Shown here: positions 16,883 to 25,306 of the stretch, piece after piece | How the letters are laid out: every line of letters begins with the position of its first letter | Position numbering within the stretch: the first letter of the stretch is position 1 | Source: an uncultured Peptoniphilus sp. | GTDB lineage: Bacteria > Bacillota > Clostridia > Tissierellales > Peptoniphilaceae | Direction: 5' to 3' | DNA: 64,000 nucleotides | NCBI RefSeq assembly: GCF_946222045.1 | Contig: NZ_CAMILN010000001.1 | Location: 1-64,000 of the forward strand | Translations under genes and position numbers: made by a program | The notes under the pieces: generated by a model | Seen by the model: only the letters and a program-made list of their open reading frames with translations | What the model was told of the DNA's origin: nothing | The model's database searches: none

Positions 16883-18652
16883 TTATTTAATATTATTTAT
16901 TCTGTCGTAATCTCTAATTATTCTTGGAGTAAGCATTTGGTGAACTGGACAAATAGATTCTGGATCTTGGTACACACTTTCAGTGAAAGCGATGATGTAG
17001 TTTCTCCATAGATTCATGTTTACTATTTCGTCTACTAGACCATACTTAGCACAAGAGAATGGTTTTGATTTTTCAGCATAATCTTGAATTAAATCGTTCA
17101 TTTTGTCGATTGTAGGTTGTAGGTCTTTTCCAGCTTTTTTATCTTTAGCAAGTCTTCTAGAGTACATTGCTGTAGCTGCTGTTTCTCCATTCATTACGTT
17201 GATTTCAGTTGCTGCAGAACCAAGTGAGAATGCGTTAGTGTCATTTCCTTGAGGTCCACCAAGTACATAGTGAGCTGCTGCAGTACCCTTTCTCATTGTA
17301 ATTTCCATTTGTGGAAGGTTAGAGTTTTGGATTGAATAAATTAGTGATTGACCAAGTCCTAGTAATTCAGCCTTTTCTGCATCATCACCTACGTCGATAC
17401 CAGTAGTATCTTGTAGCCATATAATAGGAAGTCTGTCTCTAGCACATAGTGTCACAAATTCGTTCATCTTTATTAGACCTTGTCTATAAAGTTTACCACC
17501 AATAGAGATGTGTTTTGGATCATTGTAGTATTCTGGATATCCCATTAATAGACCTTGAACGTTAGCTACAACACCAACTAAAAGTCCGTTAACTTTTGCA
17601 AGTCCAGTTACCATTTCTCTACCATATCCCTTTTTGTATTCCATAAATTCAGAACCATCAAATAGTCTTGAAATTACGTCATAAACGTCATATGCCTTTT
17701 TACCATTTTGTGGAATTATTGAGTACATGTCGTTAGGGTCATATAGTGGATTCTTTGGATCGTCTACTCTGAAGAATTCTCTTTCATATTTAGGAAGCAT
17801 TGAAAGATACTTTCTAATACCTTCAAGAACTCCTTCTTCTTCAACGTAGCATTCTCTCATGAAACCAGTTTGGGCGAAGTGAACGCCAACTGATCCTGGA
17901 GGAGTTGTTTTCTTAGCATTTGCAGTTTGATCTGCAATTTGGTTAGCTCCTTCTTCGTCGATATATCCCTTAGGATTCATACCGCCAAGGATTCCAGCTC
18001 CACCAACAGCCATGTTTGCATCTTTGTGTGCAACAATAATTGTAGGTGAAATTGAGTGGTATCCACCACCTGCTGGGTTAGTACCATAGATACCAACAAT
18101 TACAGGAACTCCACATTGGTTAAGTCTTGAGTTTCTGTAGAAAGGAGTACCGCCACCACGTCTGTTTGGATAAACTTTTTCTTGTTCGTCAAGTTTAACA
18201 CCAGAACAGTTTAGGATATAAACTAGTGGAATTCTAAGTCTTTCAGCAGTGTCTGATGCTCTTAGAAGGTCATCAGCTTGTCCTGCAATCCAAGCACCTG
18301 CAAGTTTCTTGTTATCGCTGGCAACAATGTAAACCCATCTGTCGTCAACTTTAGCAAGTCCCTTTACGATACCAGTAGTCCCGTGATCATTTTCACCAGG
18401 ATTGTAAATTGTATTTAGTGGGCACCATGTACCTTCATCGATAAGTTCAGCAATTCTTTGAAGTGCTGTCATTTCGCCACGTTCATTTACTTTTTCATCT
18501 GGTTTACCAGCGGAAAGAGCCTTTTCAGCGTATTCTCTGATTTCTTCTTCAATTTCTCTTAGCTGATTGAAGTTTTCTTCATCTACCGCTTTTAAAGGAT
18601 TTCCAATTGTCTTCATATTTTGGAAATATGAAGCAAGTGAATATTGTGCCAT
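16883..18652 (-). CDS. gcdA: Glutaconyl-CoA decarboxylase, alpha (carboxyltransferase) subunit
   Basis: 589 residues, close to the 587 of Acidaminococcus GcdA. It moves the carboxyl group of glutaconyl-CoA to biotin on GcdC, leaving crotonyl-CoA. Two crotonase-type carboxyltransferase halves are visible: GTTGIVKGLAKVDDRWVYI with CSGVKLDEQ, then EFMEYKKGYGREMVTGLAKV and QDTTGIDVGDDAEKAE. The ATG at 18652 (MAQYSLASYF) has AGGAGG at an ideal distance; the upstream in-frame start would overlap gctB. It is the last gene of the gcdDCB-gctAB-gcdA unit. Confidence 0.95.
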   Translation of the reverse strand: MAQYSLASYFQNMKTIGNPLKAVDEENFNQLREIEEEIREYAEKALSAGKPDEKVNERGEMTALQRIAELIDEGTWCPLNTIYNPGENDHGTTGIVKGLAKVDDRWVYIVASDNKKLAGAWIAGQADDLLRASDTAERLRIPLVYILNCSGVKLDEQEKVYPNRRGGGTPFYRNSRLNQCGVPVIVGIYGTNPAGGGYHSISPTIIVAHKDANMAVGGAGILGGMNPKGYIDEEGANQIADQTANAKKTTPPGSVGVHFAQTGFMRECYVEEEGVLEGIRKYLSMLPKYEREFFRVDDPKNPLYDPNDMYSIIPQNGKKAYDVYDVISRLFDGSEFMEYKKGYGREMVTGLAKVNGLLVGVVANVQGLLMGYPEYYNDPKHISIGGKLYRQGLIKMNEFVTLCARDRLPIIWLQDTTGIDVGDDAEKAELLGLGQSLIYSIQNSNLPQMEITMRKGTAAAHYVLGGPQGNDTNAFSLGSAATEINVMNGETAATAMYSRRLAKDKKAGKDLQPTIDKMNDLIQDYAEKSKPFSCAKYGLVDEIVNMNLWRNYIIAFTESVYQDPESICPVHQMLTPRIIRDYDRINNIK

Positions 18653-18665
18653 TTGTCCTCCTATA

Positions 18666-19463
18666 TTATTCTTCAACAGGCCTCTTTATGAAAGCTTCGC
18701 CTGGGTCTATTTCTTCTCTGATTAATTTGATTACATCTTCGTCTGGTGCTTCAAGTTCAACTGCACGAGATACGTCAATGTCAAATCCTGTATTTTCGAT
18801 TACATCTTCTGGAGATGAAGATGGATAATATCCTGCAAGATACATTCTCTTAGTATCTTCATCGAATTTTAAGATACCCTTATCAGTTACAACCATTTGT
18901 GGTCCAACATTTTCAGGAATACCTACTCTAGTTCTTCCACCAGGACCATCGATCCAACCTGGAGAAGTGATGTAGTCGATTTTATCCATGAATCTTCTCT
19001 TTTCGTGTTGCATCATGATAATTGTATTTACATAAGTTGCAATACCGTTAGCTCCACCAGATCCTGTGAATCTTGTCTTAGGATTGTGGTAGTCACCAAT
19101 TACTGTAGAGTTAACATTTCCGTATGGGTCAATTTGAGCTCCACCGATAAATGCGATCATTCTCTTCTTGTCGTGTTTCCATTCATTAGCTTGGAATCCA
19201 ACATATGTTGCGTTTGTCCAGTGAACACCACAGTGTGCCATAAATCTGTTGTCACCAACTGATCTTGGAACTTCAATTGGGTCACAGTCCATTAGTCCTG
19301 ATTCTACAATTAAGTAGCAGTTAGGAGCATAAACTGCCTTTGCAAGAGAAGCACCAATTAGTGGTAGTCCTGTACCTACAATTGCAATTTGACCATCTTT
19401 AATTTGTCTTGCAATTGTAACTGCTTGCATTTCTTTATTAGTATAGTTATCGTATCTAGCCAT
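18666..19463 (-). CDS. gctB: Glutaconate CoA-transferase, subunit B
   Basis: 265 residues, usual length. With GctA it moves CoA from acetyl-CoA or glutaconyl-CoA to (R)-2-hydroxyglutarate, so activating it for dehydration. The catalytic glutamate lies in LIVESGLMDCDP (Glu54), the same place as in Acidaminococcus GctB. FIGGAQIDPYGNVN and GSGGANGIA are further family marks. Its ATG shares one base with the gctA stop (TAATG), which indicates translational coupling. Confidence 0.94.
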   Translation of the reverse strand: MARYDNYTNKEMQAVTIARQIKDGQIAIVGTGLPLIGASLAKAVYAPNCYLIVESGLMDCDPIEVPRSVGDNRFMAHCGVHWTNATYVGFQANEWKHDKKRMIAFIGGAQIDPYGNVNSTVIGDYHNPKTRFTGSGGANGIATYVNTIIMMQHEKRRFMDKIDYITSPGWIDGPGGRTRVGIPENVGPQMVVTDKGILKFDEDTKRMYLAGYYPSSSPEDVIENTGFDIDVSRAVELEAPDEDVIKLIREEIDPGEAFIKRPVEE

Positions 19464-20434
19464 TATTTTTCTTCTCCCTTCTTTAGTACGTCTGTTGCGT
19501 ATCCAAATCCTGGAACATCCTTAAGTCCAATTACTCTAGTTGCGCCTAGTTTGTTAAGGTATGCATCGTGATCTTCAACTCCGTACACCCATTCGTCTAA
19601 GAATGCATTGAAATCTTCTTCTGTCTTTGATTTAACATTGTACATCTTGTAGAAATCAGCATCATAGTCGTAGTATTTGTAACATTGTGAAGGGTGAGCT
19701 CCAAATGGTGCGTGAACTACTGCGTCAACACAGAATCCTGGAATCTTGTTTTCGTCAGCGTTGAATTTCTTGATGTATTCATCACTTACAAGTTCTTCGC
19801 AAGTTACGACAACTTTTTTAGCTGCGATTGCAATATCAACGTCATGGAATGTGTTACCAAGAATTCTTGTAGTTCCATCTGGAGAAGCCATTTGTACGTG
19901 AATTACTGCAGTATCAATTTCTGGAACTGGTGCTGCAACTAATTTTTCTCCTTCTTTGAATGGGTTTTCAACATAGATGAATTTGTCATCTGGAAGTTTG
20001 TCGATTTTTTGTCTTTCTTCTTTAGAAATTCCCCATTCGTCTACTAAACTTGAACCCATCATAAGTCTAACTGGTAGGTATGGAAGACCAAGTGCAGCTG
20101 CGTGAATTCTTTGCATTTCAACGTCTTGAGAGTAGTCTTCCATTAGAAGTTCTCCCTTTTCAACTGCTGCTCTAAATCTTCTTGATACGTTTGTATATCC
20201 TGAGTTAGCAGTGTAGCAATTTATGTATGCTTTAACTCTGCCAGCTCCAATTAGTGTGTCCCAGTCTCCTCCTGCAGGTCCTGCTTCAACGATAAAATCC
20301 TTTTGTCCTTGACGTAGGATTTCATTTACTGCTGCGTAAGGCTTTCTGTTTGTTGTGAATCCCCCAAAAGAGATTACGTCGCCATCTTCAACATATTTTG
20401 CTATGGCGTCTTTAAGATTCATTACTTTACTCAA
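19463..20434 (-). CDS. gctA: Glutaconate CoA-transferase, subunit A
   Basis: 323 residues, family I CoA-transferase alpha subunit. Visible are GDVISFGGFTTNRKP near the N-terminus, FIVEAGPAGGDWD, and the Gct-typical GVEDHDAYLNKLG near the end. The start is most likely the TTG at 20434, seven bases after GGAGG; an ATG four codons later is the alternative. It follows gcdB by 72 bp and precedes gctB with overlapping codons, so CoA transfer and decarboxylation are coexpressed. Confidence 0.93.
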   Translation of the reverse strand: MSKVMNLKDAIAKYVEDGDVISFGGFTTNRKPYAAVNEILRQGQKDFIVEAGPAGGDWDTLIGAGRVKAYINCYTANSGYTNVSRRFRAAVEKGELLMEDYSQDVEMQRIHAAALGLPYLPVRLMMGSSLVDEWGISKEERQKIDKLPDDKFIYVENPFKEGEKLVAAPVPEIDTAVIHVQMASPDGTTRILGNTFHDVDIAIAAKKVVVTCEELVSDEYIKKFNADENKIPGFCVDAVVHAPFGAHPSQCYKYYDYDADFYKMYNVKSKTEEDFNAFLDEWVYGVEDHDAYLNKLGATRVIGLKDVPGFGYATDVLKKGEEK

Positions 20435-20506
20435 GTTAAAACCTCCTTATTGTTCCATATATAACTTGATTGCATAAATATTCAGCTCACGATGGAGCTG
20501 AATGAA

Positions 20507-21643
20507 TTAATGACTAAATAGAATTAAGAATACACCTGCTGCTACGGCTGAGCCAATAACTCCCGCAACGTTAGGTCCCATTGCGTGCATTAGTAAGAAG
20601 TTAGTAGGATTGTATTTTCTACCTTCAACTTGTGCAACACGCGCTGCCATTGGTACTGCTGATACACCAGCTGATCCAATTAGTGGATTAATTTTTCCAC
20701 CTGTTACTAAATATAAAATTTTTCCAAATATAACACCGCCTGCTGTTGCAAAACAGAATGCTAAAAGTCCAAGAGCAATAATTTTAATTGTTGCTGGTTG
20801 TAGGAAAGTTGTTCCGTCTGCTGTAGCTCCTACTGTTACACCAAGCATGATAGTAACAATGTTCATAAGAGCGTTTTGTGCAGTGTCTGATAATCTATTA
20901 ACTACTCCAGATTCCTTAAATAGGTTTCCAAGCATTAGCATACCAAGAAGTGGTGCTACGTCTGGAAGAAGTAGTGATGTGAAAAGTACAACTACAACTG
21001 GGAAAATTACTTTTTCTAGTTTAGTTACTTTTCTTAGTGATGTCATAACTGTTTTTCTTTCTTTTTCAGTAGTAAGTGCCTTCATGATTGGCGGTTGAAT
21101 CATAGGGATAAGCGCCATGTATGAATAAGCTGCTACTGCAATTGGTGCAAGTAAGTGTGGTGCTAGTTGTGATGTAGTGAAGATAGCTGTTGGACCATCT
21201 GCTCCACCTATAATAGCAATTGATGCTGCTTCTGGACCTGAAAATCCAAGTTTAACAGCAATAATAAAGGCAACATAAATACCAAATTGTGCTGCTGAAC
21301 CTAAAACAAGTGAAATAGGATTTGCAATAAGTGGGCCGAAGTCAGTCATTGTACCAACACCCATGAATATTAGACATGGGAATAAGTTTGACTTTACACC
21401 ATTATACATGATAGCTAGAACACCTGATGATTGCCAAGGATCTGCTACATCCATTAGTCCTGCTAATGGTAGGTTTCTTAAAAGCATACCAAATGCAATA
21501 GGAAGAAGTAATAGTGGTTCGTATTCTTTTTTAACTGCTAAATAAATTAATATGAAGGATACGATAAACATTACGACATTTTGCCATTGCAAGGCTGCGA
21601 ACCCTGATTCGGCCAGTATTCCCTGTAATGTTTCAATTAACAT
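20507..21643 (-). CDS. gcdB: Glutaconyl-CoA decarboxylase, beta subunit (Na+ pump)
   Basis: 378 residues, a polytopic membrane protein of the OadB/GcdB/MmdB family. It decarboxylates carboxybiotin and exports Na+. The Na+-site motif IIGGADGPTAIFTT is near residue 145. The second conserved segment HAMGPNVAGVIGSA is near 355, and GSAGVSAVPMAARV precedes it. About ten membrane segments are visible. It lies 18 bp after the biotin-carrier gene gcdC. This is the energy-conserving step of the pathway. Confidence 0.95.
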   Translation of the reverse strand: MLIETLQGILAESGFAALQWQNVVMFIVSFILIYLAVKKEYEPLLLLPIAFGMLLRNLPLAGLMDVADPWQSSGVLAIMYNGVKSNLFPCLIFMGVGTMTDFGPLIANPISLVLGSAAQFGIYVAFIIAVKLGFSGPEAASIAIIGGADGPTAIFTTSQLAPHLLAPIAVAAYSYMALIPMIQPPIMKALTTEKERKTVMTSLRKVTKLEKVIFPVVVVLFTSLLLPDVAPLLGMLMLGNLFKESGVVNRLSDTAQNALMNIVTIMLGVTVGATADGTTFLQPATIKIIALGLLAFCFATAGGVIFGKILYLVTGGKINPLIGSAGVSAVPMAARVAQVEGRKYNPTNFLLMHAMGPNVAGVIGSAVAAGVFLILFSH

Positions 21644-21661
21644 AAGTTTTTGACCTCCCTA

Positions 21662-22090
21662 TTATTGTACACTTGCTAGTACTGCGTCAGTATCTACTGT
21701 TTCTCCAGCTTTTACATTAAGTGTTACTTTACCTGCACATGGAGCTACGATTTCGTTTTCCATCTTCATAGCTTCAAGAATAAGGATTACATCTCCTTCT
21801 GCCACTGTATCTCCATTGTTAACATTAACTTTTAGAACAGTTCCTGGCATTGGTGCTACTACATCTCCTGCTCCGCCTGCTGGTGCTGCTACTGGAGCTG
21901 CAGGTGCTGATTCTGCAGGAGCCGCTGGTGCTGCTGGAGCTGGTGCAGGTGCTGCCGCTTGAGGAGCTGGTGCTGCTGGTGCTGCAGGTGCTGCTGTTAA
22001 TGATGCTGGTGTAAGTGATTGATATCCTCCACCAACTTTTTCAACTTCTACTTCAAAAACTTTTCCATCTACTTTAACTTGATATTTCAT
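21662..22090 (-). CDS. gcdC: Glutaconyl-CoA decarboxylase, gamma subunit (biotin carrier)
   Basis: 142 residues. A short N-terminal domain ([19 protein letters not shown]) is followed by an Ala/Pro linker of about 45 residues (roughly 32-78). A biotinyl domain with EAMKMENEI follows; Lys109 is the expected biotin site. The flexible linker lets biotin swing between GcdA and GcdB. Its GCT/GCA/CCT-rich codons make this stretch locally richer in GC than the rest of the window. It lies between gcdD and gcdB. Confidence 0.94.
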   Translation of the reverse strand: MKYQVKVDGKVFEVEVEKVGGGYQSLTPASLTAAPAAPAAPAPQAAAPAPAPAAPAAPAESAPAAPVAAPAGGAGDVVAPMPGTVLKVNVNNGDTVAEGDVILILEAMKMENEIVAPCAGKVTLNVKAGETVDTDAVLASVQ

Positions 22091-22132
22091 TAATTTCTCC
22101 TTTTCATAAATAATAGAATAATTTAAAATAAT

Positions 22133-22447
22133 TTATTTCTTTTCGTTTATAGATACGATTCTAAAACTTTCAACTTTCGATCTTTCTTGCATGCTGATTG
22201 CTCCAACTATTGCTGCTAAAAGTGCAGGGTCCATGGAATTATCAACTGGTGCTGCTGCTTTTGGTTGAGCCTTTTTAGCTCCTTGACTTGGTTTTTTATC
22301 GTCTTCTTTACCTTGTATAGCTCCAACTATCTTGGTAATAAGAACAATTGCTATTAATAGAGATATAAGAGCCAAGAAAACTACACATAAACCTGTCAAC
22401 GCTACGCCAAAGGCTTCCCCAAGGGTAAGATTAACATCTCCTAACAT
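22133..22447 (-). CDS. gcdD: Glutaconyl-CoA decarboxylase, delta subunit (OadG family)
   Basis: 104 residues. One N-terminal membrane helix (about 10-40, with LTGLCVVFLALISLLIAIVL) is followed by a charged linker and a soluble end. This is the OadG-like small subunit that holds the decarboxylase complex together. The ATG at 22447 has GGGGAGG seven bases upstream; a GTG two codons earlier would be too close. It is first in the operon, 42 bp before gcdC. Confidence 0.88.
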   Translation of the reverse strand: MLGDVNLTLGEAFGVALTGLCVVFLALISLLIAIVLITKIVGAIQGKEDDKKPSQGAKKAQPKAAAPVDNSMDPALLAAIVGAISMQERSKVESFRIVSINEKK

Positions 22448-22503
22448 TATCACACCTCCCCAAGTGGTTTCATATTACGGAATCCATTCCAGCTTTTAGG
22501 AAT

Positions 22504-22532
22504 ATTATAACAAAGACCTCAAATTAATTCAA
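22504..22532 (-). promoter_or_regulatory. Promoter of the gcdDCB-gctAB-gcdA operon
   Basis: Minus-strand TTGAAT (22532-22527) and a perfect TATAAT (22509-22504) with 17 bp between, about 55 bp upstream of gcdD. Confidence 0.75.
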
Positions 22533-22809
22533 TTAAAAAACTCTATGTATCATCGATTAATCAAAATCTTTTGCAAACTAATTATACATTAAAAATTAAT
22601 CAAAATAAAGGAAAGCCTTTTTAGGAAAATTCATCAAATAAACAAATTTTAAATATTTTTAACTATTGATTACATTTGTTAAAAAAAGATTTAATTATAA
22701 TTTATTTTCTCCTTAAATTTTATTTTATGGACAAAATCTTTGACTAAGTGAAAATTCAAACTTTTTATTATACCCTTTATCATGTTAAAATTTGAAAATC
22801 TTATCTTTT

Positions 22810-22951
22810 TGTAAGTTCATAAAAAATTTGGAACCTAGAATTTTTTATGAGTTGCTAATATGTTAGACGTCTATAATAATTCACAAACTCATAAAAACTT
22901 TATAATTGAAAAAATTACAAGTTTCTAAAAATTTAGGAGTTTCTAAGAAAT
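22810..22951. repeat. Array of degenerate 18-bp repeats (array 1)
   Basis: Between the mntP terminator and the gcd promoter, about eight units follow one another at 18-bp steps, with one step of 16. Examples are TGTAAGTTCATAAAAAAT (22810), TAGACGTCTATAATAATT (22864), CACAAACTCATAAAAACT (22882), TACAAGTTTCTAAAAATT (22916) and TAGGAGTTTCTAAGAAAT (22934). Weaker units may extend it on both sides. The pattern is that of the clearer arrays at 32845, 39005 and 54518. The rest of the gap 22540-23030 is AT-rich with nothing else recognised. Confidence 0.6.
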
Positions 22952-23037
22952 ATGTTTTCACAAAATTCATTTCTTACTTAAAAATAATAGTCCTGCAAAT
23001 TCCATAAGAATAAAACAAAAAAACTTTCAATAAAAAA

Positions 23038-23060
23038 ACTCCCAAGATAAGCTTGGAAGT
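23038..23060 (-). terminator. Terminator of mntP
   Basis: ACTCCCAAG and CTTGGAAGT pair around ATAAG; on the minus strand seven T follow. Confidence 0.75.
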
Positions 23061-23106
23061 CCACTTCATAATATTATTTTAAATTTTTTCTATTATTATA
23101 TACTTT

Positions 23107-23673
23107 TTATAGGGCAAGTAAGCCAAGGTGTTCCACTAAAATTTTTGTCCCCAATAAAATCAAAATTATTCCACCAGCAACTTGAGCCTTGTCCTTAAAG
23201 GCTATTCCAAAGACTTTTCCCACCTGAACTCCTGCAAAGGAAATCACAAAAGTTGTGAGCCCAATCACAAGAACTGCAAAGGAAATTCTTATCTCTAAAA
23301 AGGCAAAGGAAACTCCAACTGCCAGGGCATCAATGGAAGTTGCTATTGCCAACATAAAAAGATTTTTTATATCAAGACTGTCGTCTTCTACAGGACAAGT
23401 CTTGTCCCTCGCCTCCCTTATCATGTTAAGGCCAATTAGTCCAAGAAGGACAAAGGCAATCCAATGATCTATGGCCTGGAGCTTCTCTGCAAATATAGAC
23501 CCCAAAAAATATCCAATAAGGGGCATAAGTCCTTGGAAGACTCCAAAGAATAGGGCAATCACAAGGGACTTGTCCAAAAAGTTTTTCTTAATTGCAAGTC
23601 CCTTACAAATGGCTGCTGCAAAGGCATCCATGGGAAGTCCAACCCCTAATAATAATACTGAAATAAAATTCAT
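23107..23673 (-). CDS. mntP: Manganese efflux pump MntP
   Basis: 188 residues with six membrane segments in two related halves. The signature is present twice: GVGLPMDAFAAAICKG at the start and ATSIDALAVGVSFA near 110. The aspartates of these motifs are needed for Mn2+ export. Length matches the family. The ribosome binding site is weak (GGTGGGTG). The upstream gap to the glutaredoxin gene is only 73 bp and contains a terminator, so there is no room for the Mn2+ riboswitch often found before mntP. Confidence 0.92.
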   Translation of the reverse strand: MNFISVLLLGVGLPMDAFAAAICKGLAIKKNFLDKSLVIALFFGVFQGLMPLIGYFLGSIFAEKLQAIDHWIAFVLLGLIGLNMIREARDKTCPVEDDSLDIKNLFMLAIATSIDALAVGVSFAFLEIRISFAVLVIGLTTFVISFAGVQVGKVFGIAFKDKAQVAGGIILILLGTKILVEHLGLLAL

Positions 23674-23705
23674 CTACACCCACCAATCATCACTTATCAC
23701 AAAAA

Positions 23706-23729
23706 AATAGATGCCGCAAAGCATCTATT
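23706..23729 (-). terminator. Terminator of the glutaredoxin gene
   Basis: AATAGATGC and GCATCTATT form a nine-pair stem with loop CGCAAA, followed by seven T on the minus strand. Confidence 0.85.
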
Positions 23730-23746
23730 TTTATCTTATTTTAAAA

Positions 23747-23974
23747 TTATTTTAGCAATTCGTCTAATCTAGCCTTGTCGAAGCCAACGATTTGTTCGTC
23801 GTCAACACAGATTACAGGAACTCCTGTGTATCCCATTGCCATTAATTCTTGTCTTGCTTCCTTGTCTGTTTGCACATTTTTTTCTTCAAAGGCAACTTCC
23901 CTATCCTTAAGATAGTCTTTTGCCATTGTGCAATAAGGACAAGTGTTACTTGTATATACTGTTACTTTACTCAT
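23747..23974 (-). CDS. Glutaredoxin-like thiol-disulfide protein
   Basis: 75 residues with thioredoxin fold. The active site NTCPYCTMAK has cysteines 12 and 15, with a cis-proline at TGVPVICVD and a C-terminal GFDKARLDELL. Length and CPYC motif fit the NrdH/YruB-type small glutaredoxins that reduce ribonucleotide reductase or other disulfides. No nrd genes are nearby. It stands alone, with an AGGAGG-like ribosome binding site. Confidence 0.88.
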   Translation of the reverse strand: MSKVTVYTSNTCPYCTMAKDYLKDREVAFEEKNVQTDKEARQELMAMGYTGVPVICVDDEQIVGFDKARLDELLK

Positions 23975-24096
23975 TTTTATTCCTCCTCATTACAATTTCA
24001 TTATACTCCAAGGTTCTTTAAAAAATCAAACCTTTTGAGTTTTCTTCTATTAATTAATAAATAACTATTTAAGCCCTTATAATTTTTATCTAAGAC

Positions 24097-24447
24097 CTAC
24101 AACTTATGCTCAGCATGTTCTAGTCCATCTTTAAAAATACAGAGGACATGTTCATCATCTAGGGAATAGTAGGCCCTTCTCCCGCGTCTCTTTACCTTAA
24201 TTAGGCTTTGGGACCTAAGTAATGCAAGTTGATGGGATATTGATGACTGACTCATGCCAAGAAGTTCTGAAATATCAGACACGCATAGGGGACCCTTCAT
24301 CAGGGCATAAATTATTTTTATCCTAGTTGGGTCTGACAGAGCCTTAAAGATCTGGGATAAGTTACTTATTAAATTATCTTTCTCATTGAAACTTGATATA
24401 TCTTCCAGAACTTCTTCAGGAATGTCATCTATAAAATTGTCCTTCAT
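24097..24447 (-). CDS. ArsR/SmtB-family metal-sensing repressor
   Basis: 116 residues with a winged helix: FKALSDPTRIKIIYAL, then VSDISELLGMSQSSISHQLALL and a RRGRRAYYSL wing. The last helix carries Asp98, His100, His111 and His114, spaced D-x-H-x10-H-x2-H. That is the alpha-5 zinc site of SmtB and CzrA. A cysteine in GPLCVSDI lies where CadC-type proteins have a metal ligand. A Zn2+ or related metal sensor is therefore likely. The ATG at 24447 is preferred; it is 8 bp after the ksgA stop. The regulated gene is not obvious. Confidence 0.85.
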   Translation of the reverse strand: MKDNFIDDIPEEVLEDISSFNEKDNLISNLSQIFKALSDPTRIKIIYALMKGPLCVSDISELLGMSQSSISHQLALLRSQSLIKVKRRGRRAYYSLDDEHVLCIFKDGLEHAEHKL

Positions 24448-24454
24448 AGTTTTC

Positions 24455-25306
24455 TTACCCCACACTTTTAAAGTTAACACTTAATACAATAAATTCTTCT
24501 AGGCTGAGAGTCTCTGCTCTTCTTCCCCCATCAATGCCACTGAGCTCAAGGGCTCTTTTTATTTCATCCTTGCTATAAGAAAGTCCTGAATTGGAAAAAG
24601 AATTTATTAAAGTCTTTCTCCTAGTGGTAAAGGCTGCCCTAACTATTTTAAATAAGAAGTCTGTATCAAGGTCTTCTCTTTCTTTCATCTTTAAATTTAC
24701 AACTGCGGAATCAACATTGGGCTTTGGCATAAAAACTGAGCTGGGCACTTGGAACTTGTACTTGCAGTCTGTGTAATAATTTATAAAAACTGAAAGTGAT
24801 CCATAGTCCTTGTTACCAGGTTGAGCAGCAAGTCTCTTTGCAACTTCCTTTTGAACCATTACTGTTATAGAAATTAAATTAACTTTTGATAAAATCAACT
24901 TTTCTATAATTGGTGTAGTCACATAATAGGGAAGGTTGGCAACGACCTTAAAACCCTCGTCACCAAATTCTTCTTCAGCCAGCTTTTTGAGGTCAAGGTC
25001 TAGAAAGTCGCCATAGATTACCTTTACATTGTCTATGTCCAGGGTTTCCTTGTGAAGCTCTCTCAACTTTTCGTCAATCTCAACTGCTAGGACTTTTTTT
25101 GCTCTTAGGGCCAACTCCTCTGTCATGGTTCCAACTCCTGGACCAATCTCTAGGATGTTGTCGTCTTCAGTTATCTCTGCTGCATCAGCAATTTTTCTTA
25201 CTATATTTCCATCTATTAAAAAGTTTTGTCCCAGAGACTTTGTAAATCTAAAACCATACTTGGAAAGAATTTCTGAAAGTTTGCTGGGTTTATATAATCT
25301 ATCTAT
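24455..25306 (-). CDS. ksgA: 16S rRNA dimethyladenosine transferase KsgA, with AUA start
   Basis: 283 residues from an ATA codon at 25306-25304. KsgA dimethylates two adjacent adenines in helix 45 of 16S rRNA. The reading begins with DRLYKPSKLSEILSKYGF, then KSLGQNFLID and the SAM motif LEIGPGVGTMTEELA; NLPYYVTTPII is the catalytic motif. This is the normal full protein. The first ATG (25126) lies inside the SAM motif and cannot be the true start. An in-frame TGA lies just upstream, and no ATG, GTG or TTG exists between it and the family N-terminus. AAGGAAG lies at a good distance. The first bases overlap the rnmV stop. Confidence 0.9.
   Translation of the reverse strand: MDRLYKPSKLSEILSKYGFRFTKSLGQNFLIDGNIVRKIADAAEITEDDNILEIGPGVGTMTEELALRAKKVLAVEIDEKLRELHKETLDIDNVKVIYGDFLDLDLKKLAEEEFGDEGFKVVANLPYYVTTPIIEKLILSKVNLISITVMVQKEVAKRLAAQPGNKDYGSLSVFINYYTDCKYKFQVPSSVFMPKPNVDSAVVNLKMKEREDLDTDFLFKIVRAAFTTRRKTLINSFSNSGLSYSKDEIKRALELSGIDGGRRAETLSLEEFIVLSVNFKSVG

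Noticed and set aside
23674..23746. Mn2+ riboswitch (yybP-ykoY) before mntP
   Set aside because: The space is too short and is occupied by the glutaredoxin terminator.
24455..25126. ksgA starting at the ATG at 25126
   Set aside because: It would begin inside the SAM-binding motif and lack 60 conserved residues that are intact just upstream in frame.
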